Shown here: piece after piece, positions 1 to 9,130 of the stretch | How the letters are laid out: each line of letters opens with the position of its first letter | Position numbering within the stretch: position 1 is the stretch's first letter | From: an uncultured Clostridium sp. | GTDB lineage: Bacteria > Bacillota > Clostridia > TANB77 > CAG-508 | Length of the DNA stretch: 64,000 nt | Reading direction: 5' to 3' | Assembly (NCBI GenBank): GCA_900553755.1 | Contig: USEX01000001.1 | Location: 1-64,000 of the forward strand | The notes under the pieces: model-generated | The model's input: only the letters and a program-made list of their open reading frames with translations | What the model was told of the DNA's origin: nothing | The model's database searches: none | Translations under genes and position numbers: made by a program

Positions 1-1
1 G

Positions 2-661
2 TTAGAAACTATTACAAAAAGAATTGAATTAAATAATCATACAAATAATAATTTGTTACAATTAGGAGATTTAATCTACAACAATTTCTTTATCAGTCCT
101 AAAGATGAATGGCATATAAAAACTTTAAAAGAAATATCAAATAATTTTGACTCAAAAAGGAAACCTATGTCTAGTAGAGAAAGAGAAGAACACAAAGGAA
201 CTTATCCATATTATGGGGCAACCTCTATTATAGACTATGTTGATAATTATTTGTTTGATGATACATATATTCTTATGGGAGAAGATGGAACAGTTATTAC
301 AGATGATAATAAGCCAGTTTTACAATATATATGGGGAAAATTTTGGGCAAATAATCATGCTCATGTATTGCAAGGAAGCATAATTTCAAATGAGTATTTA
401 TATTTTGCATTAAGAAATACAGATGTTAAATCTCTTGTTACTGGAGCTGTTCAACCTAAAATAAACCAAGAAAATATGAATAAACTAAAATTTATTATTC
501 CAGATCAAGATAATTTAAGAATACTAGAAAAAAGTTTATCAATATTGATGAAAAAATATAAAGAAAATTGTTGTAAAATTTCAACGCTAGAGCAAATTAG
601 AGATACATTGCTACCAAAACTTATGAATGGAGAAATAGATCTAGATAAAATTGAAATTTAG
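2..661 (+). CDS. hsdS: Type I restriction-modification specificity subunit HsdS (5' end outside window)
   Basis: This is the C-terminal part of a DNA-recognition subunit of a type I restriction enzyme. The reading frame is open from base 2 and begins with LETITKRIELNN, the typical end of a central helix followed by a second half, so the start lies left of the window; the TTG at 53 is not a convincing start. The visible part has one target-recognition domain (PYYGAT and WANNHAHVLQ are typical) and the closing coiled coil with LLPKLMNGEIDL. hsdR follows after 58 bases, so hsdM is probably just off the left edge. The target sequence cannot be read from this. Confidence 0.9.
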   Translation, partial: LETITKRIELNNHTNNNLLQLGDLIYNNFFISPKDEWHIKTLKEISNNFDSKRKPMSSREREEHKGTYPYYGATSIIDYVDNYLFDDTYILMGEDGTVITDDNKPVLQYIWGKFWANNHAHVLQGSIISNEYLYFALRNTDVKSLVTGAVQPKINQENMNKLKFIIPDQDNLRILEKSLSILMKKYKENCCKISTLEQIRDTLLPKLMNGEIDLDKIEI

Positions 662-719
662 TCATACAAATTGTTATTTGTAAGCACAAAGGAACAAAAC
701 AAGATAGGGGGAATTAGAA

Positions 720-3700
720 ATGTTCAGAGAGGATAATGTAGAACAAGCCATAATTGAACAATTAAAGGAATTAGGTTATGAATATCAGTATGCACCTGAT
801 ATTGAAAGAGATTATAAAGAGGCAATACTAAAAGATGTATTTTATGAATCTTTATATAAAATAAATGAAGGAATAACTGAAGATATTGCAGATGAAGTAT
901 ATAGAAAGATAAGAAACTTTCATGCAGTAGATCTTGTAGAAGCAAACTACGAATTTTATCACATGCTTTATGCAGGAATTGAAGTTCCTATTGAAGGAAA
1001 TAAAACTTTTGTCGCAAAGTTAATTGATAGAGATAATATAGAAAATAACCTATTCCAAGTTTTAAATCAATATACAGTTATTGAATATAAAGAAAAAAGA
1101 CCTGATGTTGTTGTATTTATAAACGGAATCCCTCTAATTGTATTTGAACTTAAAAATGCAATAAATGAAGATACAACTATTGAAAACGCATATAATCAAA
1201 TAAAAAATTATCAAGAAGATATTAAGAGCTTATTTTATTACAATGCCTTTAGTGTTATAAGTGATGGAATAAATGCAAGAATAGGAACTATTACAGCAGA
1301 CTTTAATAGATTTATGACATGGAAATCTAAAGATGGAGAAAAGCCAGAAGACAATATAAACCAAATAGATGTATTATTAAATGGAGTTTTCAGAAAAGAT
1401 AGACTAATTGATATTATTACTAACTTTATATTATTTCAAAATAAAGAAAAAGGAAGAATAAAAATACTTGCAGGATACCATCAATATTTTGCGGTAGATA
1501 AATCAATAAAAAGCACATTAAAAGCATTAGATGAACATTCTGGAAAAGCAGGTGTTGTATGGCATACTCAAGGTTCTGGAAAAAGTTTTGCGATGGTATT
1601 TTATACTGGAAAGATTTCTAAAATACAAGACTTAAACAATCCTACTATTGTTGTACTAACAGACAGAAACGATTTAGATAACCAATTATATGAAACATTT
1701 GCAAATACCAATAGAGAAATACTTCCTCAAAAGACACAGCATGCTGCAAGTAGAAAGAAATTAAAAGAATTATTAAGCGTGAATGCAGGAGGAATTATAT
1801 TTACAACTATACAAAAATTTGAAGAAGGCGATGATATAATTTCTGATCGTGAAAATATTATATTTATTGTTGATGAAGCACATAGAAGTCAATATAGCAC
1901 AGAAAAGAAATTCAATAGAAAAACTGGAGAATTCCAAACAGGTTATGCTAAAAAGATGAGAGATAGTCTTCCTAAAGCTACTTTTATAGCTTTTACTGGA
2001 ACTCCAATAGAATACGCAGATAAAAACACAAGAATACTTTTCGGAGATTACATAGATGTATATGATATGACTCAAGCTGTATTAGATAATGCTACTGTTC
2101 CTATTTATTATGAAAATAGAGTTGCAAAATTAAAGCTTGACGAAAATGTTCTTAAAGAAATTGATGACGAGTATAACTACATAATTGAAAATGACGAGGC
2201 TGATGTTGAAACTGTAACTAAATCTAAAGAAGAACTTGCAAAACTTGAAACAGTTATAGGCGCACAAGATCGTTTAGAAATGTTATCTAAAGATATTATT
2301 GAACATTACGAGCAAAGAGAAGATATACTAAACGGAAAAGCTATGATCGTTTGTATGACAAGAAAAATAGCAATAGATTTATACAAAGAAATTATAGAAA
2401 AAAGACCAGAATGGAAAGATAAAATTAAAGTTGTTTTAACAGACAATAATGATGATCCAACTGATTGGCATGAAATAGTTGGAAATAAAAAGTATAGAGA
2501 TGACCTTGCAACTGAATTCAAAGATGAAAAAAGTAAGCTAAAAATCGTTATTGTTGTTGATATGTGGCTAACTGGATTTGATGTACCAGACCTTGCTACT
2601 ATGTATATAGACAAGCCTATGAGAGGTCATAACTTAATGCAAGCAATAGCTCGTGTTAATAGAGTTTACAAAGACAAAGAAGCAGGACTTATTGTTGATT
2701 ATATAGGTATAGGAGCAGACTTAAGAAACGCTTTAAATGAATATACAAATAGAGATAGAGATAAAGTTCCAGATATTACAGCAGCGTATGTAATAGTTAG
2801 AGAGAAACTAGAAGTAATGAGAGATTTCTTCTATGGATTTGATTATCAAGGTTTCTTTAGTAGTTCAAACCAATTAAGATTAAGAACTTTAGCTGATGGA
2901 ATTAACTATGTACTTTCTAAAGACGAAGATGAAAAGAAAGATTTTATTGCTGAAGCAACAGCTTTATCTCAAGCTGAAACACTTGCAAGAAGTATATTAG
3001 ACGAACAAACAAAATTAGAAGTTGAATTCTTTAAAGGCGTAAAAGTTGGCGTTAATAAAATAACAGGAAAAGGACATTTAACTACAACAGAAGTAAACCA
3101 AAGAATCTTAAATGTATTAGAACAAGCTATTCAAGAAGACGGAATAATTGATATATTTAAAGCAGCAGATAGAAGTAACCCAGAAATTTCTATTCTTTCA
3201 GAGGAATATCTTGAAAGTATAAAGAAATCAAAGAATAAAAACATTGCAGCCGAATTATTGAAAAGACTTATTGATGGAAATATTAGAGTTTTCAAAAGAA
3301 CTAATTTAGTAAAAGCAGAATTGTTTTCACAAAAAATGGCTGAAATAATGAAAAAATATAATAATCGTTTAATAACAAGTGCTGAAGTTATTGAAGAATT
3401 ATTAAATCTTTCAAAAGAAGTTGTTGATGCTAAAAATGAAGGTAAAGAAAAAGGATTAACAGACGATGAATACGCTTTCTATGATGCTCTTGTTAAAGAT
3501 CCTAATGTATTAAAAGAAATGCAAGACGAAGTTTTAATACAATTAGCTCATGAACTTACTGAAACAGTTAGAAAGAACAGGACTGTTGATTGGGACAAGA
3601 AGGAATCAGCTAGAGCATTTATGAGAAGAGAAATAAAAAGATTGTTAAGAAAATATCATTATCCACCAACAAAGGCAGATGAAGCAGTTCAAACAGTTGT

Positions 3701-3896
3701 ATTACAAGCAGAATTGATGGGAGAAAATATAGAAGTAAGTAAAAAAAGAGATGATGATACTCAAACAGAGCATACATACATAAAAGCTAATGGATTTAGA
3801 AATGAAGAAGAATTATACAATTTAGCAAATAATAATAATGAATTATTACAAGTTGCTGAAGACGATGAAGAGTATAATCCTAATGATGATAACTAA
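720..3896 (+). CDS. hsdR: Type I restriction enzyme R subunit, HsdR
   Basis: This is the motor and nuclease subunit that translocates and cuts unmodified DNA. The N-terminal nuclease shows RPDVVVF followed by FELKNA near residues 128-148 (PD-ELK). The helicase shows GSGKS near 285-289, DEAH at about 385, FTGTP near 425 and QAIARVNRVY near 641. The length of 1058 residues is normal for the family. A GGGGG ribosome site stands eight bases before the ATG. It follows hsdS closely and is followed after 20 bases by three more plus-strand genes that are probably cotranscribed. All key motifs are intact, so the enzyme should be active. Confidence 0.96.
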   Translation: MFREDNVEQAIIEQLKELGYEYQYAPDIERDYKEAILKDVFYESLYKINEGITEDIADEVYRKIRNFHAVDLVEANYEFYHMLYAGIEVPIEGNKTFVAKLIDRDNIENNLFQVLNQYTVIEYKEKRPDVVVFINGIPLIVFELKNAINEDTTIENAYNQIKNYQEDIKSLFYYNAFSVISDGINARIGTITADFNRFMTWKSKDGEKPEDNINQIDVLLNGVFRKDRLIDIITNFILFQNKEKGRIKILAGYHQYFAVDKSIKSTLKALDEHSGKAGVVWHTQGSGKSFAMVFYTGKISKIQDLNNPTIVVLTDRNDLDNQLYETFANTNREILPQKTQHAASRKKLKELLSVNAGGIIFTTIQKFEEGDDIISDRENIIFIVDEAHRSQYSTEKKFNRKTGEFQTGYAKKMRDSLPKATFIAFTGTPIEYADKNTRILFGDYIDVYDMTQAVLDNATVPIYYENRVAKLKLDENVLKEIDDEYNYIIENDEADVETVTKSKEELAKLETVIGAQDRLEMLSKDIIEHYEQREDILNGKAMIVCMTRKIAIDLYKEIIEKRPEWKDKIKVVLTDNNDDPTDWHEIVGNKKYRDDLATEFKDEKSKLKIVIVVDMWLTGFDVPDLATMYIDKPMRGHNLMQAIARVNRVYKDKEAGLIVDYIGIGADLRNALNEYTNRDRDKVPDITAAYVIVREKLEVMRDFFYGFDYQGFFSSSNQLRLRTLADGINYVLSKDEDEKKDFIAEATALSQAETLARSILDEQTKLEVEFFKGVKVGVNKITGKGHLTTTEVNQRILNVLEQAIQEDGIIDIFKAADRSNPEISILSEEYLESIKKSKNKNIAAELLKRLIDGNIRVFKRTNLVKAELFSQKMAEIMKKYNNRLITSAEVIEELLNLSKEVVDAKNEGKEKGLTDDEYAFYDALVKDPNVLKEMQDEVLIQLAHELTETVRKNRTVDWDKKESARAFMRREIKRLLRKYHYPPTKADEAVQTVVLQAELMGENIEVSKKRDDDTQTEHTYIKANGFRNEEELYNLANNNNELLQVAEDDEEYNPNDDN

Positions 3897-3916
3897 AGTA
3901 AAAAGAAGGTACTATA

Positions 3917-4630
3917 ATGAGTGATATTAAAGAAATAATAAATCAAGGTTTAAAATTTTATAATAAATTAAGAGAAGATGAAAATGGTAGGTATAGATCA
4001 TGGGAATATTGCTATAAAATATTTTATGATGCCCATAATACAAGCGTTGTAGATGATGAATTTATAGACTATTTATGTTTGCACTTATCTTTTTATCTAG
4101 CAAGTTGGGGAATGTATAGAGGTTCTTCGTTCTTATTGCAGAGAGATTATAAAGTACATAAACCTGTAATAAAAATATTACTCGAAGATAAATATAACTC
4201 ATTATGGGGAATAGAAATAAATCAATATAAGAATATAGAAAACCAAGAAAAATTAAAAGATTTAGTAAGTAGAATAAAAGAAGTATATAATGAAATTCGT
4301 TTAAGTGTAAAAGAATCTATTCCTAAAAATGAATTATCTGATACTTTAGTTACAAAAGTTTTAATGGGAACTTTAGGATGCGTTCCTGCTTATGATAGAT
4401 ACTTTGTTTCTGGAATACGAAATGAAAAAGCTGCTTCTGGTAATTTTAATATAAAATCCATACTAGAATTAGTTGATTTTTATAATAAATACTATGAAGA
4501 ATTTGAAAATGCAAGATGTCAAATGACTGTAAGCGGAATGGAATATCCTCAAATGAAAATATTAGACAGCTGTTTCTGGCAAGTAGGTTTTGATTTAGAT
4601 GAAAATAAAGGATTAAAAATATCACATTAA
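3917..4630 (+). CDS. Unrecognised protein in type I RM operon
   Basis: A 237-residue soluble protein with no domain I can name. It is rich in aromatic residues, with a motif around LASWGMYRGSSFLLQ near residues 59-73 and CVPAYDRYF near 154, and has no signal peptide or membrane segment. I have a general memory of similar proteins beside restriction loci, but cannot confirm a family. It has an AAGAAGG ribosome site, lies 20 bases after hsdR and 17 bases before the AAA+ ATPase gene, and so belongs to the same operon. Its role is unknown; the setting suggests an accessory defence function. Confidence 0.75.
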   Translation: MSDIKEIINQGLKFYNKLREDENGRYRSWEYCYKIFYDAHNTSVVDDEFIDYLCLHLSFYLASWGMYRGSSFLLQRDYKVHKPVIKILLEDKYNSLWGIEINQYKNIENQEKLKDLVSRIKEVYNEIRLSVKESIPKNELSDTLVTKVLMGTLGCVPAYDRYFVSGIRNEKAASGNFNIKSILELVDFYNKYYEEFENARCQMTVSGMEYPQMKILDSCFWQVGFDLDENKGLKISH

Positions 4631-4647
4631 ATATAGAGGTGGAATTT

Positions 4648-6201
4648 ATGAATATATTTAAAGATTCTTACAAAATTGTAAGGGAAAATAGCGATGAAAT
4701 ATATAAAGGATTTGGATTCAGGCATTTGTCTGATGCTACTCAATACTATGTACATCCAAATAATCAATCATATAGAGGAACAACAACACTTTGTCAACCA
4801 ATAGGAGAGGGAATAACTTTATTTTCTCTTGTATTAAGAAGCTTAATTACAAACGAAGATGGAATCTCTGGAGATATTTTAGTAAATAGCGATAAATCAA
4901 AACTATATTTCAAAGTTAAATTTCCAGAAGATTGGAAAGACAACGGAATAATTGATAATAGAGTTGATCAAGCTGTTGTTTTATTAGAGAATAATGAAAT
5001 TAGCTTAACCTTCTATGACGAAAATCTAAATATACTACCAACAGAGAGTAAAGAATATCCAGAAGATGGCGAACTAATAGATATGATTTATTGGTATTTT
5101 GTTTCTTTTGCTGCATTACTTGCAAGAGATACAAGTAACGATGATGAATTTAACAGAGTTGTCTTTAATTACATAGAAAATCCAACAGCTGATACTTTTG
5201 TAAATATTCATGAAGACTTTTATCAAGAGCATAAAATGGAAGATTACAATTTCACAACAGATGAAGATCTTCTTAATTATGATTTAAGAGAATTTGTTTC
5301 TTATAAAGATGTTTACGGAATTATAAGACAAAACAAAGAGCAATTACAAGAAACATTAGATATAGTAGTTACAAAATTTGAAGATAATGTATTTACAGAA
5401 GAACAAAAACAACTAATACCTAATTTAGGAGAAGAGTTTGAACTTCCAGAACAATTAAAACCGATATGTAACGCAGTAGTAAATGGAGATTCAAAAACTG
5501 TTTTACTTCATGGTCCTGCTGGGACTGGTAAAACAATTTCTTGTAAGCTAATTTGTAGAGATATTGGACTTCCTATTATGGATACAGTAAATTGTAGCGA
5601 AAATTTAGATGAATTTATTTTAGGTAAATTTATTCCAGAAGGAGATCAAATAGTCTTTAAAGAAAGCTTTGTTACAAAAGCAATAAGAGATGGGGGAGCA
5701 GTAGTATTTGAAGAAATAAACTTTGCTAAACCAGCATATTTAGCTTTCTTGAATTCATTATTAGATGACAATGGATTTGTTAGATTAGATAACGGAGAAA
5801 TAGTTAGAAGAAATCCTAATTTTAGATTCTTTGCAACTATGAATTTAGGATACTTTGGAACAAAAGAGTTGAATCAAGCATTATATAACAGATTTAATAC
5901 TATCGTTGAAATCGCTTCATTATCAGATGCAGCAATAAAGAAAATGTTAATAACAAGAGTTCCAGAATGTAAAGAATATGTTACAAAAATTTTAGGAGTA
6001 TATCATAAATTAAAAAATAAAATAGAGGCTGAAGAGTTAGATATTGTTATTTCGCCTAGAAATCTTGAAAATTGGGCTAGACAAGCAAAATATGAAGGCT
6101 ATTTAAAAGCTGCTGAAAAAACAATTATACCTATCGCAAAATGTGATAGAACACTTGAGAATGTAATTAGAGGATTTTTATTATTATATAAATGGAATTA
6201 G
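4648..6201 (+). CDS. MoxR/McrB-like AAA+ ATPase
   Basis: A 517-residue protein with an AAA+ domain of the dynein-related (AAA_5) or MoxR kind in its C-terminal half. The Walker A motif GPAGTGKT is at about 289-296 and a Walker B-like VVFEEIN at about 352-358, followed by an ATMN sensor segment. The N-terminal 270 residues have no recognised domain. The ATG at 4648 is chosen over an upstream in-frame GTG because it follows GAGGTG at normal distance. The next gene encodes a VWA protein, the usual partner of MoxR ATPases, which remodel or load other proteins. Its placement behind hsdR suggests a defence role. Confidence 0.85.
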   Translation: MNIFKDSYKIVRENSDEIYKGFGFRHLSDATQYYVHPNNQSYRGTTTLCQPIGEGITLFSLVLRSLITNEDGISGDILVNSDKSKLYFKVKFPEDWKDNGIIDNRVDQAVVLLENNEISLTFYDENLNILPTESKEYPEDGELIDMIYWYFVSFAALLARDTSNDDEFNRVVFNYIENPTADTFVNIHEDFYQEHKMEDYNFTTDEDLLNYDLREFVSYKDVYGIIRQNKEQLQETLDIVVTKFEDNVFTEEQKQLIPNLGEEFELPEQLKPICNAVVNGDSKTVLLHGPAGTGKTISCKLICRDIGLPIMDTVNCSENLDEFILGKFIPEGDQIVFKESFVTKAIRDGGAVVFEEINFAKPAYLAFLNSLLDDNGFVRLDNGEIVRRNPNFRFFATMNLGYFGTKELNQALYNRFNTIVEIASLSDAAIKKMLITRVPECKEYVTKILGVYHKLKNKIEAEELDIVISPRNLENWARQAKYEGYLKAAEKTIIPIAKCDRTLENVIRGFLLLYKWN

Positions 6202-6225
6202 TTTAAAAGGAGGTAGAGTTCTTCT

Positions 6226-8172
6226 ATGCAAAAGCAAGATAGAGAAGTTTTAAAAATATTTCAAACTGAAGATAATAGAAAAATTGAAGAAGACTTTGCC
6301 TCAATGCTTTCAGAGAATCCAAATTTAAGATTGTTTTTTATAAATGAAAATCAAGCTTATACAGATGGAAAAAATATAGTTGTAGATCCTGCAAATGATG
6401 AATTGTTCTGCGATTATATTGCATTAAAAAATACTGAAGAATTTTTAGGTCTTCCTCAAAGTTTTTCTATTGATAGATTTATAGCTTTAAAAATGATTAC
6501 TAGAGCGCAAAATATACATGAAGCATTACATATAATTTATACTAACTTTCCTCCAGATTTATTAAAAGATCCTAGAGGAAACAATAAATTTAATCAAATG
6601 ATATTAAGCAGTATATCAAATGTAATTGAGGATTGCTTTATTGAAGCAGCAGGAGCTAGTGAATTCGATAATATGAATCTTTTCTTAACCTTTGGAAGAG
6701 TTTCAAGATTATTTTCAACTACACCTGCTAAAGGAACAATACAGAGAAAATTTGAAGAATTTACAAAGCTAGAAGAAGAACAAGAAATAAAACCTTCTGA
6801 AGAAGAACTTGAAATACAAAGAAAAATAAGTTTAATAATGGAACTAATTGATTATTTTGCTACAATGCTTTTATATCCTATGGTAAAGCTTGAAGAACCT
6901 TCAGAAGATATAAAAGAATATGTAGATAAGACAAAAGAGTTATGGCTTGAAGGAAGTATTTGCGGAGATCCAGATAAAAGATACGCATATACAAGTAAAA
7001 TTTTTGATATTATAGAACCTTTAATTCCTAAAATAAATGATAAAGACATTGAGAAATACGAGTATGTAAAGAAATTCATTTCTGTTTTAGTTGGAGATGA
7101 AAAAACTCACTCTGGAAAGGATATGTCTATAAATCAATTTGAATCTAAAGGAAGAAAGGCAGTAATAACAAGAAGATTATTTACAGATTTAGAAGGAAAC
7201 AAAATTGATGATAATTATTCCGAGCAGTATATTTATGAACTAGAAAAATTTGAAGAAGATAAACGACAAAGTATAAGACAAGCTTCAAAAACTACTCAAC
7301 ATTGGGAATATACAGGCGGAGATTTAAAAGCAAGTGCAATGCACAAAGACATTAAAATAAAAGTTACATATCCTAAACCAAATATAAATATGAAAAAAGC
7401 TTATGATAATATCTACAATAGATATAAGCTTAATATAAATTCTTATAACGCTAAATTTAGTCAACTTCTAAAAGGAAATGTTGACTCAAAAGAAGATAAA
7501 TTTAGTTTTGGAAGTGGAATAGAATCTAAAAGATTAGGCGATTTGAAAAAGCGTTATTGGTATAGAAAAGTTCAAGGAATAGATGTACCAGATATAGCAA
7601 TTCTATTTTTAATAGACGGATCAGGATCTATGGCAGGAGCTAAAAACGGAAATGCAATTAAGTCTTCAGTAATACTTCACGAGGTATTATCTAAAAATGG
7701 TATTGAGCATGCTATTGTCGAACATAGAGCCATATTTGATGAACCATTAGTAAAACATAAAATATTAGTAGATTTTAATTATACTAAAAATGATAAGTAC
7801 AATATTTTGTTGTTAGATGCTGATGAAGGGACTAGAGAAGGTCTATCCTTAATGTGGGCAAAAAAATATCTCATAGAGCATTCTCACGCAGAACACAAAG
7901 TGATTATTTGTATTTCAGATGGTTACCCTTGTCATACAGCAAACGACAATGATGATTATAGTCCTCCTGTTTCTACAAAAGACACTCATAATACAGCAAG
8001 AAAGATTGAAAAAGAGGGAATAAGTATTATAGGTGTTGCATTGGAAGAAGAAAAAGAGGATACAGAATGTTACGAAGCATTAAAAGAAGTTTATGATCGA
8101 GTCATAGATGTTGACGATATGAAACATTTAACAACACAGTTATTGAATTTAATTTCAAAATTGTTTATATAA
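6226..8172 (+). CDS. VWA-domain protein with N-terminal HExxH metallopeptidase-like domain
   Basis: A 648-residue protein, likely the partner of the preceding MoxR-like ATPase. The N-terminal part contains HEALH at about residues 98-102 and NVIEDCFIE from about 132, the zinc-ligand pattern of VWA-associated metallopeptidase-like domains such as DUF2201 and CobT relatives. A charged linker follows. The C-terminal VWA domain starts near 455 with the metal-binding DGSGS at about 464-468, a Thr in DEGTREG near 535 and CISDG near 565. The MIDAS motif is complete. An AAAAGGAGG ribosome site precedes the ATG. Whether the HExxH site is catalytic cannot be told from sequence. Confidence 0.85.
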   Translation: MQKQDREVLKIFQTEDNRKIEEDFASMLSENPNLRLFFINENQAYTDGKNIVVDPANDELFCDYIALKNTEEFLGLPQSFSIDRFIALKMITRAQNIHEALHIIYTNFPPDLLKDPRGNNKFNQMILSSISNVIEDCFIEAAGASEFDNMNLFLTFGRVSRLFSTTPAKGTIQRKFEEFTKLEEEQEIKPSEEELEIQRKISLIMELIDYFATMLLYPMVKLEEPSEDIKEYVDKTKELWLEGSICGDPDKRYAYTSKIFDIIEPLIPKINDKDIEKYEYVKKFISVLVGDEKTHSGKDMSINQFESKGRKAVITRRLFTDLEGNKIDDNYSEQYIYELEKFEEDKRQSIRQASKTTQHWEYTGGDLKASAMHKDIKIKVTYPKPNINMKKAYDNIYNRYKLNINSYNAKFSQLLKGNVDSKEDKFSFGSGIESKRLGDLKKRYWYRKVQGIDVPDIAILFLIDGSGSMAGAKNGNAIKSSVILHEVLSKNGIEHAIVEHRAIFDEPLVKHKILVDFNYTKNDKYNILLLDADEGTREGLSLMWAKKYLIEHSHAEHKVIICISDGYPCHTANDNDDYSPPVSTKDTHNTARKIEKEGISIIGVALEEEKEDTECYEALKEVYDRVIDVDDMKHLTTQLLNLISKLFI

Positions 8173-8219
8173 TGGGATTATTACACTATTTAAAAGACAA
8201 AATGAATAAATAATAAAGT

Positions 8220-8259
8220 AACCTTATTAGTCGTTTTGGATTGATAAGGTTTTATTTTT
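8220..8259 (+). terminator. Intrinsic terminator after the RM/AAA/VWA operon
   Basis: Stem AACCTTAT (8220-8227) pairs with ATAAGGTT (8244-8251) and is followed by a T-rich run. It lies 48 bases after the VWA gene and marks the end of that operon. Confidence 0.7.
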
Positions 8260-8307
8260 CTAACTTGTCAAAAATATTATAAGAACAATAATTTGGAGGC
8301 AAAAAAG

Positions 8308-8338
8308 TATCGACAATTTTTTTGTTTTGTATTATAAT
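8308..8338 (+). promoter_or_regulatory. Sigma-A type promoter with overlapping 0A-box-like site
   Basis: TCGACA at 8310-8315 and TATAAT at 8333-8338 are separated by exactly 17 bases, which fits a sigma-A promoter for the CPBP-NRPS-kinase operon. The -35 hexamer sits inside TATCGACAA (8308-8316), which on the other strand reads TTGTCGATA, close to the Spo0A box TTTGTCGAA. Overlap of an 0A box with -35 is typical of promoters activated by Spo0A. The site is an inference from sequence. Confidence 0.6.
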
Positions 8339-8399
8339 GTATTTGGTAAAAAAAGCAAATTAAAAAATGAACGATAAACTAAAGAAAGAGTGTATATAA

Positions 8400-9059
8400 A
8401 TGGGTAAAAATAAGCAATGGTTTTTATTACCATTAAGAACAATTTTATTTATATTGATTTTTTTCTTAATATCTTTAATTACAAAAATAGATATTCAAGA
8501 AATTTCAAAATATTGGACTTTAGTTGTTATAGTATGTAATTTTATTACAATTTTTGTATTATATAAATTTTGTAAAAAAAATAATGTAAATTATTTAAAA
8601 CTAATTGATTATAAAAAATCAAAAATAAAGAATATTGTCATAATTGGATTACTAATAACTTTAATAGGAATATTAGGATCGTACTTATCTGGATTTATAT
8701 TTTATAAAACAATTCCATATACACCAGATATAATGATTCAACCATTACCGATAATTATAGTTATATTTGACTTAATATTTTTACCGATTACTTCAACTTT
8801 TGCTGAAGAAGGAATATATTTAGGAGTTGGTATAAATAAATTAAAGTTATTATATCCTACGATATTGTTTTATTTATTGCAACATTGCTTTTTCCCAATG
8901 ATTTTAGATATAAAATACATGATTTATAGGTTTGTAGCTTTTATTCCTGCAATAATATTTATGTGTTTATATTATAAAAAGAAAAAGGAAATCATGCCAA
9001 TAATGTTTGGACATTTTGTTATAAATTTTGTTACGATTTTACAATATCTTGTAATATAA
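8400..9059 (+). CDS. CPBP-family intramembrane protein (CAAX protease-like)
   Basis: A 219-residue membrane protein with about six hydrophobic segments. It has the marks of the CPBP/Abi intramembrane metalloprotease family: AEEG with paired glutamates near residue 139, LLQHCFFP near 160, and GHFVINF near 204 with the conserved His and Asn. The arginine that normally follows the EE pair (EExxxR) is not present, so activity is uncertain. It is the first gene after the 8.3-kb promoter, with 71 bases before the NRPS gene. CPBP proteins act in prenyl-protein processing, peptide maturation or self-immunity; here self-protection or export processing for the NRPS product is possible but unproven. Confidence 0.75.
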   Translation: MGKNKQWFLLPLRTILFILIFFLISLITKIDIQEISKYWTLVVIVCNFITIFVLYKFCKKNNVNYLKLIDYKKSKIKNIVIIGLLITLIGILGSYLSGFIFYKTIPYTPDIMIQPLPIIIVIFDLIFLPITSTFAEEGIYLGVGINKLKLLYPTILFYLLQHCFFPMILDIKYMIYRFVAFIPAIIFMCLYYKKKKEIMPIMFGHFVINFVTILQYLVI

Positions 9060-9130
9060 ATTAAGTACACATTTGATAGTATATGAAATATAGTTGAAAA
9101 TAGGGGTTTCCGAAGAACGAAGGTGAATGA

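Noticed and set aside
724..2614. Minus-strand frames opposite hsdR
   Set aside because: They lie wholly within a well-supported gene with all helicase motifs and show no family likeness.
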